DNA of 33,019 bases from an uncultured Clostridia bacterium (GCA_947627755.1 CANQXD010000018.1:1-33019), one strand, 5' to 3'; positions 1 through 7,869 are shown, counted from the first letter of the stretch. Notes: generated from the sequence alone by a model not told the origin. Numbers and translations are program-made.

Positions 1-69
1 GTAAAATTATAGAAACAAATCCACAGTGTATTATGTATATTATACAATAAATATAATATAAAAAAATTA

Positions 70-133
70 AAAGAAAGGGATTAATCAATTAAATAGATTA
101 ATATTTCTATATAATTGATTATACGAGAAAATT
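70..133 (+). promoter_or_regulatory. topA leader hairpin between SD and start codon
   Basis: The best Shine-Dalgarno match (AAAGAAAGGGA, 70-80) lies more than 50 bases before the topA ATG. Between them, TAATCAATTA (82-91) and TAATTGATTA (112-121) form a perfect 10-bp stem, extended by ATAGA (93-97) with TCTAT (106-110) after one A/A mismatch. If folded, the hairpin leaves only 12 bases between the SD side and the ATG. A weak GAG at 125-127 is the only local SD. The fold is seen in the sequence; its role in start-site use is inference. Confidence 0.45.
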
Positions 134-2251
134 ATGGCAGATAAATTAATCATTGTGGAATCACCAGCTAAAGCCAATACTATAAAGAAGTTTCTAGGTG
201 GTAATACAAAAGTAGTAGCATCTATGGGACACATTAGAGACCTTCCAAAATCTAAAATGGGAGTAGATATTGATGGAGATTTTGAGCCAGAATATATCAA
301 CATTAGAGGAAAAGGCGACTTAATAAAATCACTAAAAAAAGAAGCTTCATCTGCAAAACAGGTATATTTAGCGACTGACCCTGATCGTGAAGGAGAGGCA
401 ATTGCTTGGCATTTGGCACATATATTAGAAATTCCAGAAGATAGCGTATGTAGAGTTACCTTTAATGAAATTACCAAAGAAACTGTGCAAGAAGCAATGA
501 AGCATCCTAGAAAAATAAATTTAGATGTAAAAGATGCACAACAAGCACGTCGTGTATTAGATAGAATTGTTGGTTACAAAATGAGCCCTGTACTTTGGAA
601 AAAAGTAAAAAGAGGTTTATCAGCAGGCAGAGTGCAATCTGTAGCAGTGAAACTAATTGTAGATAGAGAAGAAGAAATTGAAAAATTTATTCCAGAAGAA
701 TATTGGAATATCTATGTTTCTTTATTGCAGGAAAAATCAAAGGAAACATTTGAAGCACATTTTTATGGCAAAAACGGAAAAAAACAAGATATTCATAACA
801 AAGAAGAAGTAGATACAATTTTAAAAGATATTGAAAAAGCAAAATTCATTGTAGAGAATATTAAAAAAAGTGAAAAAAAGAGAACCCCAGCACCACCATT
901 TACTACTAGCACTATGCAACAAGAAGCTTCTAGAAAATTAGGCTTTACTCTAAAGAAAACTATGTCTGTAGCACAAGGGTTATATGAAGGAGTAAAAGTA
1001 GAGGAAAAAGGCACGGTTGGTTTAATAACATACATGAGAACAGACTCTACTAGAATTTCAGAAGAAGCAAGAGCAGCTGCAAAAAAGCATATTGTGAAGG
1101 AATATGGAGAAAATTACTACGAAAATCGTTATTACAAAACTAGCAAAGATGCCCAAGATGCGCACGAAGCTATTAGACCAACTTATGTAGAGTTAGAGCC
1201 AGAAAAAATAAAGGATTCTTTAACATCAGACCAATATAAGCTATATAAACTAATTTACAATCGTTTTATTGCAAGTCAAATGTCTGCAGCTATATTTGAT
1301 ACAGTAGCTGTTGATATTAAGGCAAATGACTATTTATTTAAAGCAAATGGGCAAACTTTAAAATTCAAAGGTTTTATGACTTTATATGTAGAATCAGAGG
1401 ATAGCAAAAAAGAGGAAAACAAAAAAGAACAAGAAAATACTTTGCCAGAATTAAAAGAACAAGAAGAATTAAAAAAGCAAAAAGTAGAACCAAAACAAAG
1501 CTTTACGGAGCCCCCACCAAGATATACAGAAGCAAGTTTAGTAAAGGCATTGGAAGAAAAAGGAATTGGAAGACCAAGTACCTATTCTCCAACTATCACT
1601 ACAATTTTAGAAAGAAGATATGTTGAGAAGGAGCAAAAACAATTAGTTCCAACAGAACTTGGAAAAGTAGTTAATAACTTATTAGTAGAAAACTTTCACG
1701 ATATTATAAATGTAGAATTTACAGCTAAAATAGAAGAAGAATTTGACGAGGTAGCCGAAGGAAAAGAAGCATGGAAACAAGTTATTAGAGAGTTTTATGC
1801 ACCTTTTAAAGTAACGGTAGAAAAAGTAGAAAAAGAATTAGAACATGTCAAATTAGAAGAAGAAGTCTCAGATGTACCATGTGAAAAATGTGGTAGAATG
1901 ATGGTTTATAAATATGGAAAATACGGAAAATTCTTAGCTTGCCCAGGATATCCAGAATGTAAAAATGCAAAGCCAATTATAGAAACAATAGATGTACCAT
2001 GTCCAGTTTGTGGAGGAAAGGTACAAGTTAGAAAAACTAAGAGAAAGAGAAATTATTATATTTGTGAAAATAACCCTCAAAGCTGCAATTATATTTCATG
2101 GAATAAACCAAAATTAGGAGAAAAGTGGGAGCCAGAAGAGAACGTTGCAGTTGAAACAAAGAAAGAAACTTCAAGTAAAGCAACCAAAACTACAAAAAAA
2201 GCCAAAACTGTAAAATCGTCAAAAACAAAACGAAAAACAAAGAAAAAATAA
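134..2251 (+). CDS. topA: DNA topoisomerase I (type IA)
   Basis: Type IA topoisomerase that relaxes negative supercoils by cutting and rejoining one DNA strand. The 705-residue protein opens with the Toprim motif IIVESPAKANTIKKFL and has the acidic metal site in LATDPDREGEAIAWHL. The active-site segment GLITYMRTDSTR places the catalytic tyrosine at residue 300. The C-terminus holds two four-cysteine zinc modules (starting CEKCGRMM and CPVCGGKV), then a lysine-rich tail from about residue 660, normal for bacterial TopA. Length and motif order fit an intact housekeeping enzyme. The start follows an unusual leader in which a hairpin separates the SD from the ATG. There is no clear terminator before the convergent locus that begins at 2268, so topA transcripts probably end at the hairpin at 2341-2370. 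Confidence 0.97.
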   Translation: MADKLIIVESPAKANTIKKFLGGNTKVVASMGHIRDLPKSKMGVDIDGDFEPEYINIRGKGDLIKSLKKEASSAKQVYLATDPDREGEAIAWHLAHILEIPEDSVCRVTFNEITKETVQEAMKHPRKINLDVKDAQQARRVLDRIVGYKMSPVLWKKVKRGLSAGRVQSVAVKLIVDREEEIEKFIPEEYWNIYVSLLQEKSKETFEAHFYGKNGKKQDIHNKEEVDTILKDIEKAKFIVENIKKSEKKRTPAPPFTTSTMQQEASRKLGFTLKKTMSVAQGLYEGVKVEEKGTVGLITYMRTDSTRISEEARAAAKKHIVKEYGENYYENRYYKTSKDAQDAHEAIRPTYVELEPEKIKDSLTSDQYKLYKLIYNRFIASQMSAAIFDTVAVDIKANDYLFKANGQTLKFKGFMTLYVESEDSKKEENKKEQENTLPELKEQEELKKQKVEPKQSFTEPPPRYTEASLVKALEEKGIGRPSTYSPTITTILERRYVEKEQKQLVPTELGKVVNNLLVENFHDIINVEFTAKIEEEFDEVAEGKEAWKQVIREFYAPFKVTVEKVEKELEHVKLEEEVSDVPCEKCGRMMVYKYGKYGKFLACPGYPECKNAKPIIETIDVPCPVCGGKVQVRKTKRKRNYYICENNPQSCNYISWNKPKLGEKWEPEENVAVETKKETSSKATKTTKKAKTVKSSKTKRKTKKK

Positions 2252-2267
2252 TTTTTATTGGAAACTA

Positions 2268-2297
2268 TTGACATTTGTGAAAAGATAGAGTAAAATG
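2268..2297 (+). promoter_or_regulatory. Promoter of short antisense-like RNA, locus 1
   Basis: TTGACA (2268-2273), an 18-base spacer and TAAAAT (2292-2297) give a near-consensus sigma-A promoter. It points at a terminator only about 40 bases downstream, so its product should be a short RNA and not an mRNA. Confidence 0.7.
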
Positions 2298-2303
2298 AAA
2301 TTA

Positions 2304-2370
2304 TAGTAACTTAGAAATATTTTTCATGTCATTAAAAAAAACCACGAGGTTCTAGCTCGTGGTTTTTTTT
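2304..2370 (+). ncRNA. Short RNA, candidate antitoxin RNA of par-like locus 1
   Basis: The predicted transcript is about 67 bases, from the promoter at 2268-2297 to the hairpin and T8 tract ending at 2370. It holds no useful ORF. Bases 2305-2327 repeat, with 20 of 23 identical, the plus-strand sequence at 2425-2447, which is the antisense of the start codon and first codons of the minus-strand peptide. Two of the three differences become G-U pairs in RNA, so 22 of 23 bases could pair with the peptide mRNA. That is the arrangement of RNA II in par/Fst type I toxin-antitoxin loci. The promoter, terminator and repeat are seen; the regulatory role is inference. Confidence 0.6.
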
Positions 2371-2447
2371 GCACTATGTATTGGAGCCAAATTCTTTAAG
2401 AATAAGATAAACTAATAATAGTGCTAGTAACTTAAAGATATTCTTCA
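2305..2447 (+). repeat. Direct repeat pair of par-like locus 1
   Basis: Copy 1 is 2305-2327 and copy 2 is 2425-2447, 23 bases each with 20 identical; both begin TAGTAACTTA. Copy 1 lies at the 5' end of the short plus-strand RNA. Copy 2 covers the start codon region and codons 1-8 of the minus-strand peptide gene. They flank the shared terminator, like the DR sequences of par loci. Confidence 0.7.
2334..2370. terminator. Bidirectional terminator shared by locus 1 transcripts
   Basis: CCACGAG (2342-2348) and CTCGTGG (2356-2362) form a 7-bp stem around a 7-base loop. Seven A's precede it and eight T's follow it, so it works in both directions. It ends the plus-strand short RNA (and probably topA) and the minus-strand peptide mRNA. 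Confidence 0.85.
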
Positions 2448-2448
2448 A
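2374..2448 (-). CDS. 24-aa hydrophobic peptide, candidate type I toxin (locus 1)
   Basis: A small ORF starts at TTG (2448-2446) with a full SD, AGGAGG, eight bases upstream. The product is 24 residues: MKNIFKLLALLLVYLIL, followed by a short polar tail (KEFG...). It has one predicted membrane helix after a lysine, as in Fst/Ldr and other type I toxin peptides. The gene has its own promoter (-10 at 2499-2494) and ends at the shared bidirectional terminator. In its mRNA, CGCCTC at the very 5' end (2488-2483) can pair with GAGGTG of the SD (2460-2455), which would close the ribosome site. A convergent short RNA carries a near-perfect antisense copy of its start region. ORF, SD and pairing are seen; toxicity is inferred. 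It could instead be a harmless small membrane protein. Confidence 0.65.
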   Translation of the reverse strand: MKNIFKLLALLLVYLILKEFGSNT

Positions 2449-2493
2449 AACAATCACCTCCTTTAAAAAATACTCTCTAAACGAGGCGAAATA

Positions 2494-2522
2494 ATTATAT
2501 TATGTAAATAAACAAAAAGCAA
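2494..2522 (-). promoter_or_regulatory. Promoter of locus 1 peptide mRNA
   Basis: On the minus strand, TTGCTT (2522-2517), a 17-base spacer and TATAAT (2499-2494). The expected start near 2487 puts the sequence CGCCTC, which can pair with the SD, at the 5' end of the mRNA. Confidence 0.6.
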
Positions 2523-2578
2523 GAAAAATTGTAAGACAGAAATCGACAAAAAAAGCTGCAAAAAATAATTTATTACTA

Positions 2579-2607
2579 TTGTAAAAAATGCCAAAATACG
2601 ATATAAT
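2579..2607 (+). promoter_or_regulatory. Promoter of the SNF2 helicase gene
   Basis: TTGTAA (2579-2584), a 17-base spacer and TATAAT (2602-2607), about 40 bases before the SD-supported start at 2656. Confidence 0.6.
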
Positions 2608-2655
2608 ATATCACTAGAAAAAATGAGAGGTAAAGCTCTAAAGGAAAGGGTAAAA

Positions 2656-4785
2656 ATGATAGTAAATCCAAATATTCTAAACGAATTGCGTATATCAGCA
2701 GGACAAGCAAGGCAGGAAAAAGCAGAAGAATATGTTATGCAAAAAAGAATCAATATCAAAAAAGTGATATATGAAAATAGTAACAATTTTGAAATCCGCT
2801 CTAAAGTAAAAGGGCATGGAGAAATTTACGATGTCTATATGCAAGTTGTACAAGGAGAAATAGAAGATGTTAGCTGTACTTGTGAAGACTATTATAGCCA
2901 TTATGGAACTTGCAAACATATTTTAGCAACTCTTTTAGAATTTGACAGTAATGAAAATTACATTCGTATATTTTCAGGAGAAACAGAAGAAAAGCAAAGT
3001 GATGTGGCAATGTATCAAAAATATCAAAAGCAAGAAGAAAAATATCGTAATTTTAAACAGTTAATACATGCATTTTACCCAAACCATGAAGAATTACAAC
3101 TAGAAAAGAAAAATAAAATTGTGCCTCATAGCATTAGACTAGAGCCAAAATTGATTTACAATTCATATTTAAAAACCATAAAATTAGAAATCAAGCTAGG
3201 TGATAAACAACTATATAAACTAAAAAACTTTCCAGAATTCTATGATAGAATGCAAAAAAAAGAATATTATTCTTATGGTGCAAAATTAGCCTTTACACAT
3301 GAAGAACAAGCATTTTCATTAGAAAGCATTCCACTTTTACATTATATTTTAAAATATGCAGAAATTATAAAATATGCCAATGAAGCCACTAATCAATATA
3401 GCTATTATGGAAGAAGCATAGAAGATGGCTATATCACCATATCTAATAGTGGAATGGATGAACTATTTGAAGTTTTACAAGGGCAAGAAGTTCTTATCCA
3501 AAAAGATGGAAAAGAGGAAATGGTATTATTTCTAAAAGGCGAGCCAGAGGTCAAATTTGAAATACAAGAAGAAGGAAAAAGAGAATATCGTTTGTATGCA
3601 AATATTGATATTTATGACTATGACATAATAGAAGGAAAAAGTCATATATACTTTTACCAAAACAATATTTTATATCAATGTGAAGAAGAATTTAAAGAAA
3701 ATACACTAAAATTATTGCAGGTATTTCGTAGCAATTTAACTAACCAAATTGTCTTTCCAAAAGAAGAAATAAGCCAACTATTTTCACTTGTATTTCCAAA
3801 AGTAAAAGAGAAAATGAACATTGAAAATACTATTGAGGAAGAAGTCAAACAATATATTCCTAAAGAATTATACGTAAAACTTTATTTAGACTATAATGAA
3901 AAAAATTATATTACAGCAGATATAAAATTTGTGTATGGAGATAGAGAATTTAACCCTTTAATAGAAGAACCAAAGGACATCCCAAGAGATATTATAAAAG
4001 AAGACGAAGTTTTAGAAATGTTTAAAAAATCTGGATTTATGTTAGAAGTAGAAAAAGCAAGACTCATACTTGTAAAAGAAGATGACATTTATCAATTCCT
4101 AATGCAAGATATCGAAACTTACATGAAAAAATTTGAAGTGCTTGCAACAGATGAATTTAAACAAAAAGAAATAAGAGCACCTAAAGTGGGAAACATTGGG
4201 GTACGCATTGAAAATAATCTATTAAATATTGATTTTTCTAATATCGATTTCGATTTAAGTGAGCTAAAAGAAATCATGGAAAAATATCATTTAAAGAAAA
4301 AATATCATCGTTTGAAAGATGGAAGCTTCATTGAACTAGAACAAAATGAAACTATGGACTTTTTAGATAGCATGGCAAAAGGAATGGACATTTCATACAA
4401 AGAACTAGAAAAAGGAGAATTAAAACTCCCTATTTATAGAAGTTTATATTTGGATAGAATTTTAGAAAATAATAAAATAACAAATGTTAGTAAAGATAGC
4501 AATTATCAACAATTAGTACATGAGGTAGAAGAAAAAGATTTTACAAGTCCAATAGTTTTACCTAAAAATTTAAATGCTACTCTAAGAAATTATCAAAAAA
4601 TAGGATATGAATGGTTAAAAGTATTAGATAGTTATCAGTTTGGTGGAATTTTAGCAGATGATATGGGGCTTCGGAAAAACCATCCAATTATTGGCTGTAA
4701 TTTTAGACTATGTGCAAACGCAAACAAATCCAAAGCCAACCATAGTAGTATGTCCAAGCTCTTTAACTCTAAACTGGAGAAATGA
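2656..4785 (+). CDS. SNF2-family helicase, 5' part (frame broken in Walker A)
   Basis: N-terminal part of a SWIM zinc-finger SNF2/Rad54-like ATPase that would move along or remodel protein-DNA complexes. The start at 2656 is chosen because AAAGGAAAGGG lies five bases upstream; an in-frame ATG at 2623 has no SD. The SWIM motif is C74-x-C76-x9-C86-x-H88 (SCTCEDYYSHYGTCKHI). A long SNF2-associated region follows, then the helicase start LRNYQKIGYEWLKVLDSYQF and DDMGL at residues 668-672. At CTT (4669-4671) followed by CGG, the frame leaves the family sequence; the remaining 37 or so residues to 4785 are out-of-frame nonsense. Skipping C4672 gives GLGKTIQ in the next frame, so this and the next ORF are one gene of about 1,108 codons. 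A sequencing error, a recent mutation or +1 frameshifting could explain it. Confidence 0.88.
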   Translation: MIVNPNILNELRISAGQARQEKAEEYVMQKRINIKKVIYENSNNFEIRSKVKGHGEIYDVYMQVVQGEIEDVSCTCEDYYSHYGTCKHILATLLEFDSNENYIRIFSGETEEKQSDVAMYQKYQKQEEKYRNFKQLIHAFYPNHEELQLEKKNKIVPHSIRLEPKLIYNSYLKTIKLEIKLGDKQLYKLKNFPEFYDRMQKKEYYSYGAKLAFTHEEQAFSLESIPLLHYILKYAEIIKYANEATNQYSYYGRSIEDGYITISNSGMDELFEVLQGQEVLIQKDGKEEMVLFLKGEPEVKFEIQEEGKREYRLYANIDIYDYDIIEGKSHIYFYQNNILYQCEEEFKENTLKLLQVFRSNLTNQIVFPKEEISQLFSLVFPKVKEKMNIENTIEEEVKQYIPKELYVKLYLDYNEKNYITADIKFVYGDREFNPLIEEPKDIPRDIIKEDEVLEMFKKSGFMLEVEKARLILVKEDDIYQFLMQDIETYMKKFEVLATDEFKQKEIRAPKVGNIGVRIENNLLNIDFSNIDFDLSELKEIMEKYHLKKKYHRLKDGSFIELEQNETMDFLDSMAKGMDISYKELEKGELKLPIYRSLYLDRILENNKITNVSKDSNYQQLVHEVEEKDFTSPIVLPKNLNATLRNYQKIGYEWLKVLDSYQFGGILADDMGLRKNHPIIGCNFRLCANANKSKANHSSMSKLFNSKLEK

Positions 4786-5983
4786 AATAGAAAAATTTAC
4801 AAAGGATTTAAGCTGTCTTGTTATTCGTGGAAATGCAGAGGAAAGAAAAAGACAAATAGAAAGCATACCTCAATACAATGTCATAATTACTTCTTATGAT
4901 TTGTTAAAGCGAGATATTGATACATACAAAAAATGCAATTATGAATTTCAATATATCGTTGCAGATGAAGCACAATATATCAAAAACAATAACACTCAAA
5001 ATGCAAAAGCAATTAAAGAATTGAAAGCAAAAACAAGATATGCACTTACAGGAACACCTATTGAAAATTCTTTAGCAGAGCTATGGTCTATTTTCGATTT
5101 CATTATGCCAGGTTATTTATTTGGTTATCATAAATTCAAAGAGCTTTATGAAATGCCAATTGTAAGAGATGAAGATGAAATAGCGTTGAAAAAACTAAAA
5201 ATGTTAATTGAGCCATTTGTTCTAAGAAGAATCAAAAAAGAAGTATTAACAGAGTTACCAGATAAAACTATTACAGTATTAAATAATGAAATGGAAGAAG
5301 AACAACAGAAAATTTATCTATCATATTTGCAAAGTGCAAAACAAGAGGCAATAAGTGAGATAAAAGCAAGTGGATTTGAAAAGAGCCAAATTAAGATTTT
5401 AGCATTACTAATGAGATTAAGACAAATCTGTTGCCATCCGGGCCTATTTTTAAGCGATTATAATGGAGAAAGCAGTAAACTTTCTCAATGTATGGAAGTA
5501 ATGAAGGATGCTATTGCATCAGGACATAAAATTCTACTATTTTCAAGTTATACAGCAATGTTTCAAATAATTGAAAAAGAACTAGAAAAAGAAAATATAT
5601 CCTATTTTAAATTAACAGGACAAACTAAAGTAGGAGAAAGAATAAAACTCGTTGATGAATTTAATGAAAATGAAAATATTAAAGTATTCCTTATTTCATT
5701 AAAAGCAGGAGGAACAGGTTTAAACTTAATTGGGGCAGATATGGTTATTCATTATGATCCATGGTGGAATTTATCAGCAGAAAATCAAGCAACGGATAGA
5801 ACGTATCGTATTGGGCAAAAAAGAAATGTACAGGTATATAAACTAATTACAAAAAATTCTATTGAAGAAAAAATATATGAATTACAAGAAAGAAAAGCAA
5901 AATTAGTGGATAATATGTTATCAACTAATGAAACTTTCTTGAATAAGTTATCGAAAGAAGAAATTATGGAGCTATTTGAGTAA
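4658..5983 (+). CDS. SNF2-family helicase, 3' part (motor domains)
   Basis: This frame encodes both RecA-like lobes of the helicase begun at 2656. Visible motifs are GKTIQ (end of Walker A), the Walker B box DEAQ, LTGTPIENSLAELWSI (motif III region) and, in the C-terminal lobe, ATDRTYRIGQKRNVQVYKL (motif VI). It has no SD of its own, and its ATG at 4658 falls inside the coding region of the first part, so separate translation is unlikely. True reading should begin at GGA (4673) after a +1 shift. Everything up to the stop at 5983 is intact, which argues for a very recent lesion, an assembly error, or a frameshift that is actually used. A terminator follows at 6058-6088. Confidence 0.88.
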   Translation: MIWGFGKTIQLLAVILDYVQTQTNPKPTIVVCPSSLTLNWRNEIEKFTKDLSCLVIRGNAEERKRQIESIPQYNVIITSYDLLKRDIDTYKKCNYEFQYIVADEAQYIKNNNTQNAKAIKELKAKTRYALTGTPIENSLAELWSIFDFIMPGYLFGYHKFKELYEMPIVRDEDEIALKKLKMLIEPFVLRRIKKEVLTELPDKTITVLNNEMEEEQQKIYLSYLQSAKQEAISEIKASGFEKSQIKILALLMRLRQICCHPGLFLSDYNGESSKLSQCMEVMKDAIASGHKILLFSSYTAMFQIIEKELEKENISYFKLTGQTKVGERIKLVDEFNENENIKVFLISLKAGGTGLNLIGADMVIHYDPWWNLSAENQATDRTYRIGQKRNVQVYKLITKNSIEEKIYELQERKAKLVDNMLSTNETFLNKLSKEEIMELFE

Positions 5984-6057
5984 TAGAAAAATTATTTTAA
6001 AATTTTTCATCGTGTTAACATGCTAGATTTTAATAGAAAAAGAACTATTAGATATAA

Positions 6058-6088
6058 AACAAAAAAGCAACCTACTAGGTTGCTTTTT
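6058..6088. terminator. Bidirectional terminator
   Basis: GCAACCT (6067-6073) and AGGTTGC (6077-6083) form a stem with a three-base loop, with an A-run before and TTTTT after. It sits between the convergent helicase gene and the minus-strand gene at 6125-6454. Confidence 0.85.
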
Positions 6089-6124
6089 GTGACTAATAAG
6101 ATGTGTTTTATTATATTTTTCATC

Positions 6125-6454
6125 TTAAGTATAAGAAAAAGAAAAATCTAAGACATTGTAAAAACCTTTCAAAAAATATAAAAACATTTTTCCTTTAACT
6201 TCCCATTGCTCTGCCAAGGAAGAAACAATTTGAAGTAATGATTCGTTGAAAGAAGAATAACGAATCGTAGTAAAAATATGTTCATCACATTTGATAAAAA
6301 CCATTCCATCGAGGTGATGATAAACATAAATACGAGAAGGTTTAAGGTCTTCTTGTTGCTTTTGAATAAACTCAAAAATGCTAAGAGCAAAATCTTTTGT
6401 TTCTTTTGGTATGTCATCACTCTTTACGTCCAAAATACGTTGCGAATTTTCCAT
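6125..6454 (-). CDS. Hypothetical protein, 109 aa
   Basis: I do not recognise this protein. It starts at ATG 6454 with AAAAGGAG at a good distance and has its own promoter (6542-6570). The 109 residues look soluble and mixed alpha/beta. An acidic, helical first third is followed by RIYVYHHLDGMVFIKCDEH and then an aromatic-rich C-terminus (FLYFLKGFYNVLDFSFSY). There is no signal peptide, clear membrane segment or known motif. The strong SD, the promoter and the convergent terminator make it a real gene. It is transcribed divergently from ldh, but nothing shows a shared function. Confidence 0.75.
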   Translation of the reverse strand: MENSQRILDVKSDDIPKETKDFALSIFEFIQKQQEDLKPSRIYVYHHLDGMVFIKCDEHIFTTIRYSSFNESLLQIVSSLAEQWEVKGKMFLYFLKGFYNVLDFSFSYT

Positions 6455-6541
6455 ATAGTCATCTCCTTTTTATTTGTGAAAAGTGATAGGTTACTATTTT
6501 TATGAATTATCATAAAATATTTAATATAATTTCTAATGACT

Positions 6542-6570
6542 ATTATAGCATAAATAAAAAAGTTTTGCAA
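6542..6570 (-). promoter_or_regulatory. Promoter of the 109-aa protein gene
   Basis: On the minus strand, TTGCAA (6570-6565), a 17-base spacer and TATAAT (6547-6542), preceded by TG to give an extended -10. This leaves an untranslated leader of about 80 bases. Confidence 0.6.
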
Positions 6571-6603
6571 TGGAAAATTTTTAGTTATGTATGAGAAAAA
6601 AAG

Positions 6604-6612
6604 TGGTATAAT
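6604..6612 (+). promoter_or_regulatory. Extended -10 promoter element of ldh
   Basis: TGGTATAAT (6604-6612) is an extended -10 element about 70 bases before ldh. No good -35 is visible. I saw no clear Rex operator in the leader. Confidence 0.45.
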
Positions 6613-6684
6613 AATACAAAGAAAAACATTAATATACGATTTTGTTGTGGCTAAAGGAATAACTTAGAAAGGAAAGATATAAAA

Positions 6685-7641
6685 ATGAAAAAAGGAAAAA
6701 TTGTTTTAGTAGGAACAGGTTTTGTAGGAATGAGTATGGCATATTCTATGCTTAATCGTGGTGGAATTGAAGAATTAGTGCTAATTGATATTGACAAAGA
6801 AAAGACTATTGGAGAGGAAATGGATTTATCTCATGGACTTCCTTTTGCTCCACAAAAAATGGTAATCAAAGCAGGAGATTATGAAGATTGCAAAGATGCA
6901 GAAATAGTGGTTGTTACGGCAGGAGTGGCGCAAAAACCAGGGCAAACAAGATTAGAACTTGCAGAAGTAAATACAAAAATTGTAAAAGGAATTACTAAAA
7001 GCATTATGGCAAGTGGATTTAATGGAATTATTATAGTAGCAAGTAATCCAGTAGATTTAATGGCTTATGTAGTTTATAAAGTATCAGGTCTGCCAAAAAA
7101 TAAAGTCATTGGTTCAGGAACTGTTTTAGACACGGCAAGACTTCGCTATATGTTAGCAGATTATTTTGAAGTGTCTAGTAAAAACGTTCATGCTTATATT
7201 ATGGGAGAGCATGGAGATTCTTCTTTTGTTCCATGGCAACATACGTACATTGGTTGTAAAAAAATTATTGATATTATGAAAGATACAAACCGCCCAATAG
7301 AAGATTTAGAAAAAATTCATCAAAATGTGGTAAATGCTGCTTATGAAATTATTGAAAAGAAAAAGGCAACATACTATGGAATAGGAATGTCACTAAATCG
7401 TTTAGTAAGAGCTATATTAGATAATGAGAATTCTGTATTAACTATTTCTACTTACTTAGAAGATGGCCAATATGGTCAAAATGATGTTTATATTGGTGTT
7501 CCTGCCATTATAAACGAAAATGGGGTAAGAGAGCTTTTAAAATTAGAGTTAACTGACAAGGAACAAGAGAAATTAAATAATAGTTGCAATATTATTAAAC
7601 AAATGAGAGAAGATTCAATTGAGAAAATAATAGAAGAATAA
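6685..7641 (+). CDS. ldh: L-lactate dehydrogenase
   Basis: Cytosolic NAD-dependent enzyme that reduces pyruvate to L-lactate and recycles NADH during fermentation. The 318-residue length is normal. The Rossmann motif VGTGFVG is at the N-terminus. The substrate loop AQKPGQTR has glutamine at the position that distinguishes lactate from malate dehydrogenases, plus the catalytic-loop arginine. DTARLR carries the carboxylate-binding arginine, and GEHGDSS holds the catalytic histidine, H176. The start has AGAAAGGA upstream. With AdhE elsewhere in the window, it points to a mixed-acid/ethanol type of fermentation. No convincing terminator follows; the promoter of the next short RNA begins 55 bases downstream. 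Confidence 0.95.
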   Translation: MKKGKIVLVGTGFVGMSMAYSMLNRGGIEELVLIDIDKEKTIGEEMDLSHGLPFAPQKMVIKAGDYEDCKDAEIVVVTAGVAQKPGQTRLELAEVNTKIVKGITKSIMASGFNGIIIVASNPVDLMAYVVYKVSGLPKNKVIGSGTVLDTARLRYMLADYFEVSSKNVHAYIMGEHGDSSFVPWQHTYIGCKKIIDIMKDTNRPIEDLEKIHQNVVNAAYEIIEKKKATYYGIGMSLNRLVRAILDNENSVLTISTYLEDGQYGQNDVYIGVPAIINENGVRELLKLELTDKEQEKLNNSCNIIKQMREDSIEKIIEE

Positions 7642-7695
7642 ATTTTTTTTAAATAACAAATATTTCCAAAAATAAAAAGAATTTTTTAATTTCGG

Positions 7696-7724
7696 TTGAC
7701 ATATAATAAAATATATAGTATACT
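7696..7724 (+). promoter_or_regulatory. Promoter of short antisense-like RNA, locus 2
   Basis: TTGACA (7696-7701), a 17-base spacer and TATACT (7719-7724): one of the best sigma-A promoters in the window, leading only to a terminator about 50 bases beyond the start point. Confidence 0.8.
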
Positions 7725-7730
7725 AGTAAT

Positions 7731-7807
7731 GACTTATAAGTAAGTTTGTTATCGTAGCAAAGACTTAGAGCTTGGATATGTGTATCAGCAACACATATCT
7801 TTTTTTT
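7731..7807 (+). ncRNA. Short RNA, candidate antitoxin RNA of par-like locus 2
   Basis: The predicted transcript is about 77 bases, ending at the hairpin 7775-7799 and its T-run. Bases 7751-7773 repeat, in three identical blocks (ATCGTAGC, GAC, TAGAGCTT), the plus-strand sequence at 7948-7969, which is the antisense of the peptide's translation start. The RNA can therefore pair with the start codon region and the bases just after the SD through two 8-bp blocks and one 3-bp block. Its terminator is separate from that of the peptide mRNA, so the two transcripts need not overlap and would pair only through the repeats. The regulatory role is inferred. Confidence 0.65.
7775..7807 (+). terminator. 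Terminator of locus 2 short RNA
   Basis: GATATGTGT (7775-7783) and ACACATATC (7791-7799) form a 9-bp stem with a 7-base loop, followed by eight T's. Confidence 0.88.
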
Positions 7808-7827
7808 ATTTACAAATTATAGCATAT

Positions 7828-7855
7828 AAAAAGAGGTGGTCAGCATCCACCTCTT
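7828..7855 (-). terminator. Terminator of locus 2 peptide mRNA
   Basis: On the minus strand, a 9-bp stem of AAGAGGTGG (7855-7847) with CCACCTCTT (7839-7831), then a short U-run from the A's at 7828-7832. No T-run lies on the other side, so it serves the minus strand. Confidence 0.8.
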
Positions 7856-7869
7856 GATTAGTTTTGTCA

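Noticed and set aside
2302..2325. A second peptide gene on the minus strand (ATG, eight codons, similar to the start of the 24-aa peptide)
   Set aside because: It has no SD and stops after MKNISKLL. The similarity is better explained as the antisense repeat in the short RNA.
6613..6684. Rex operator in the ldh leader
   Set aside because: TTGTTGTGGCTAAAGG has only a loose half-site resemblance and no inverted partner.
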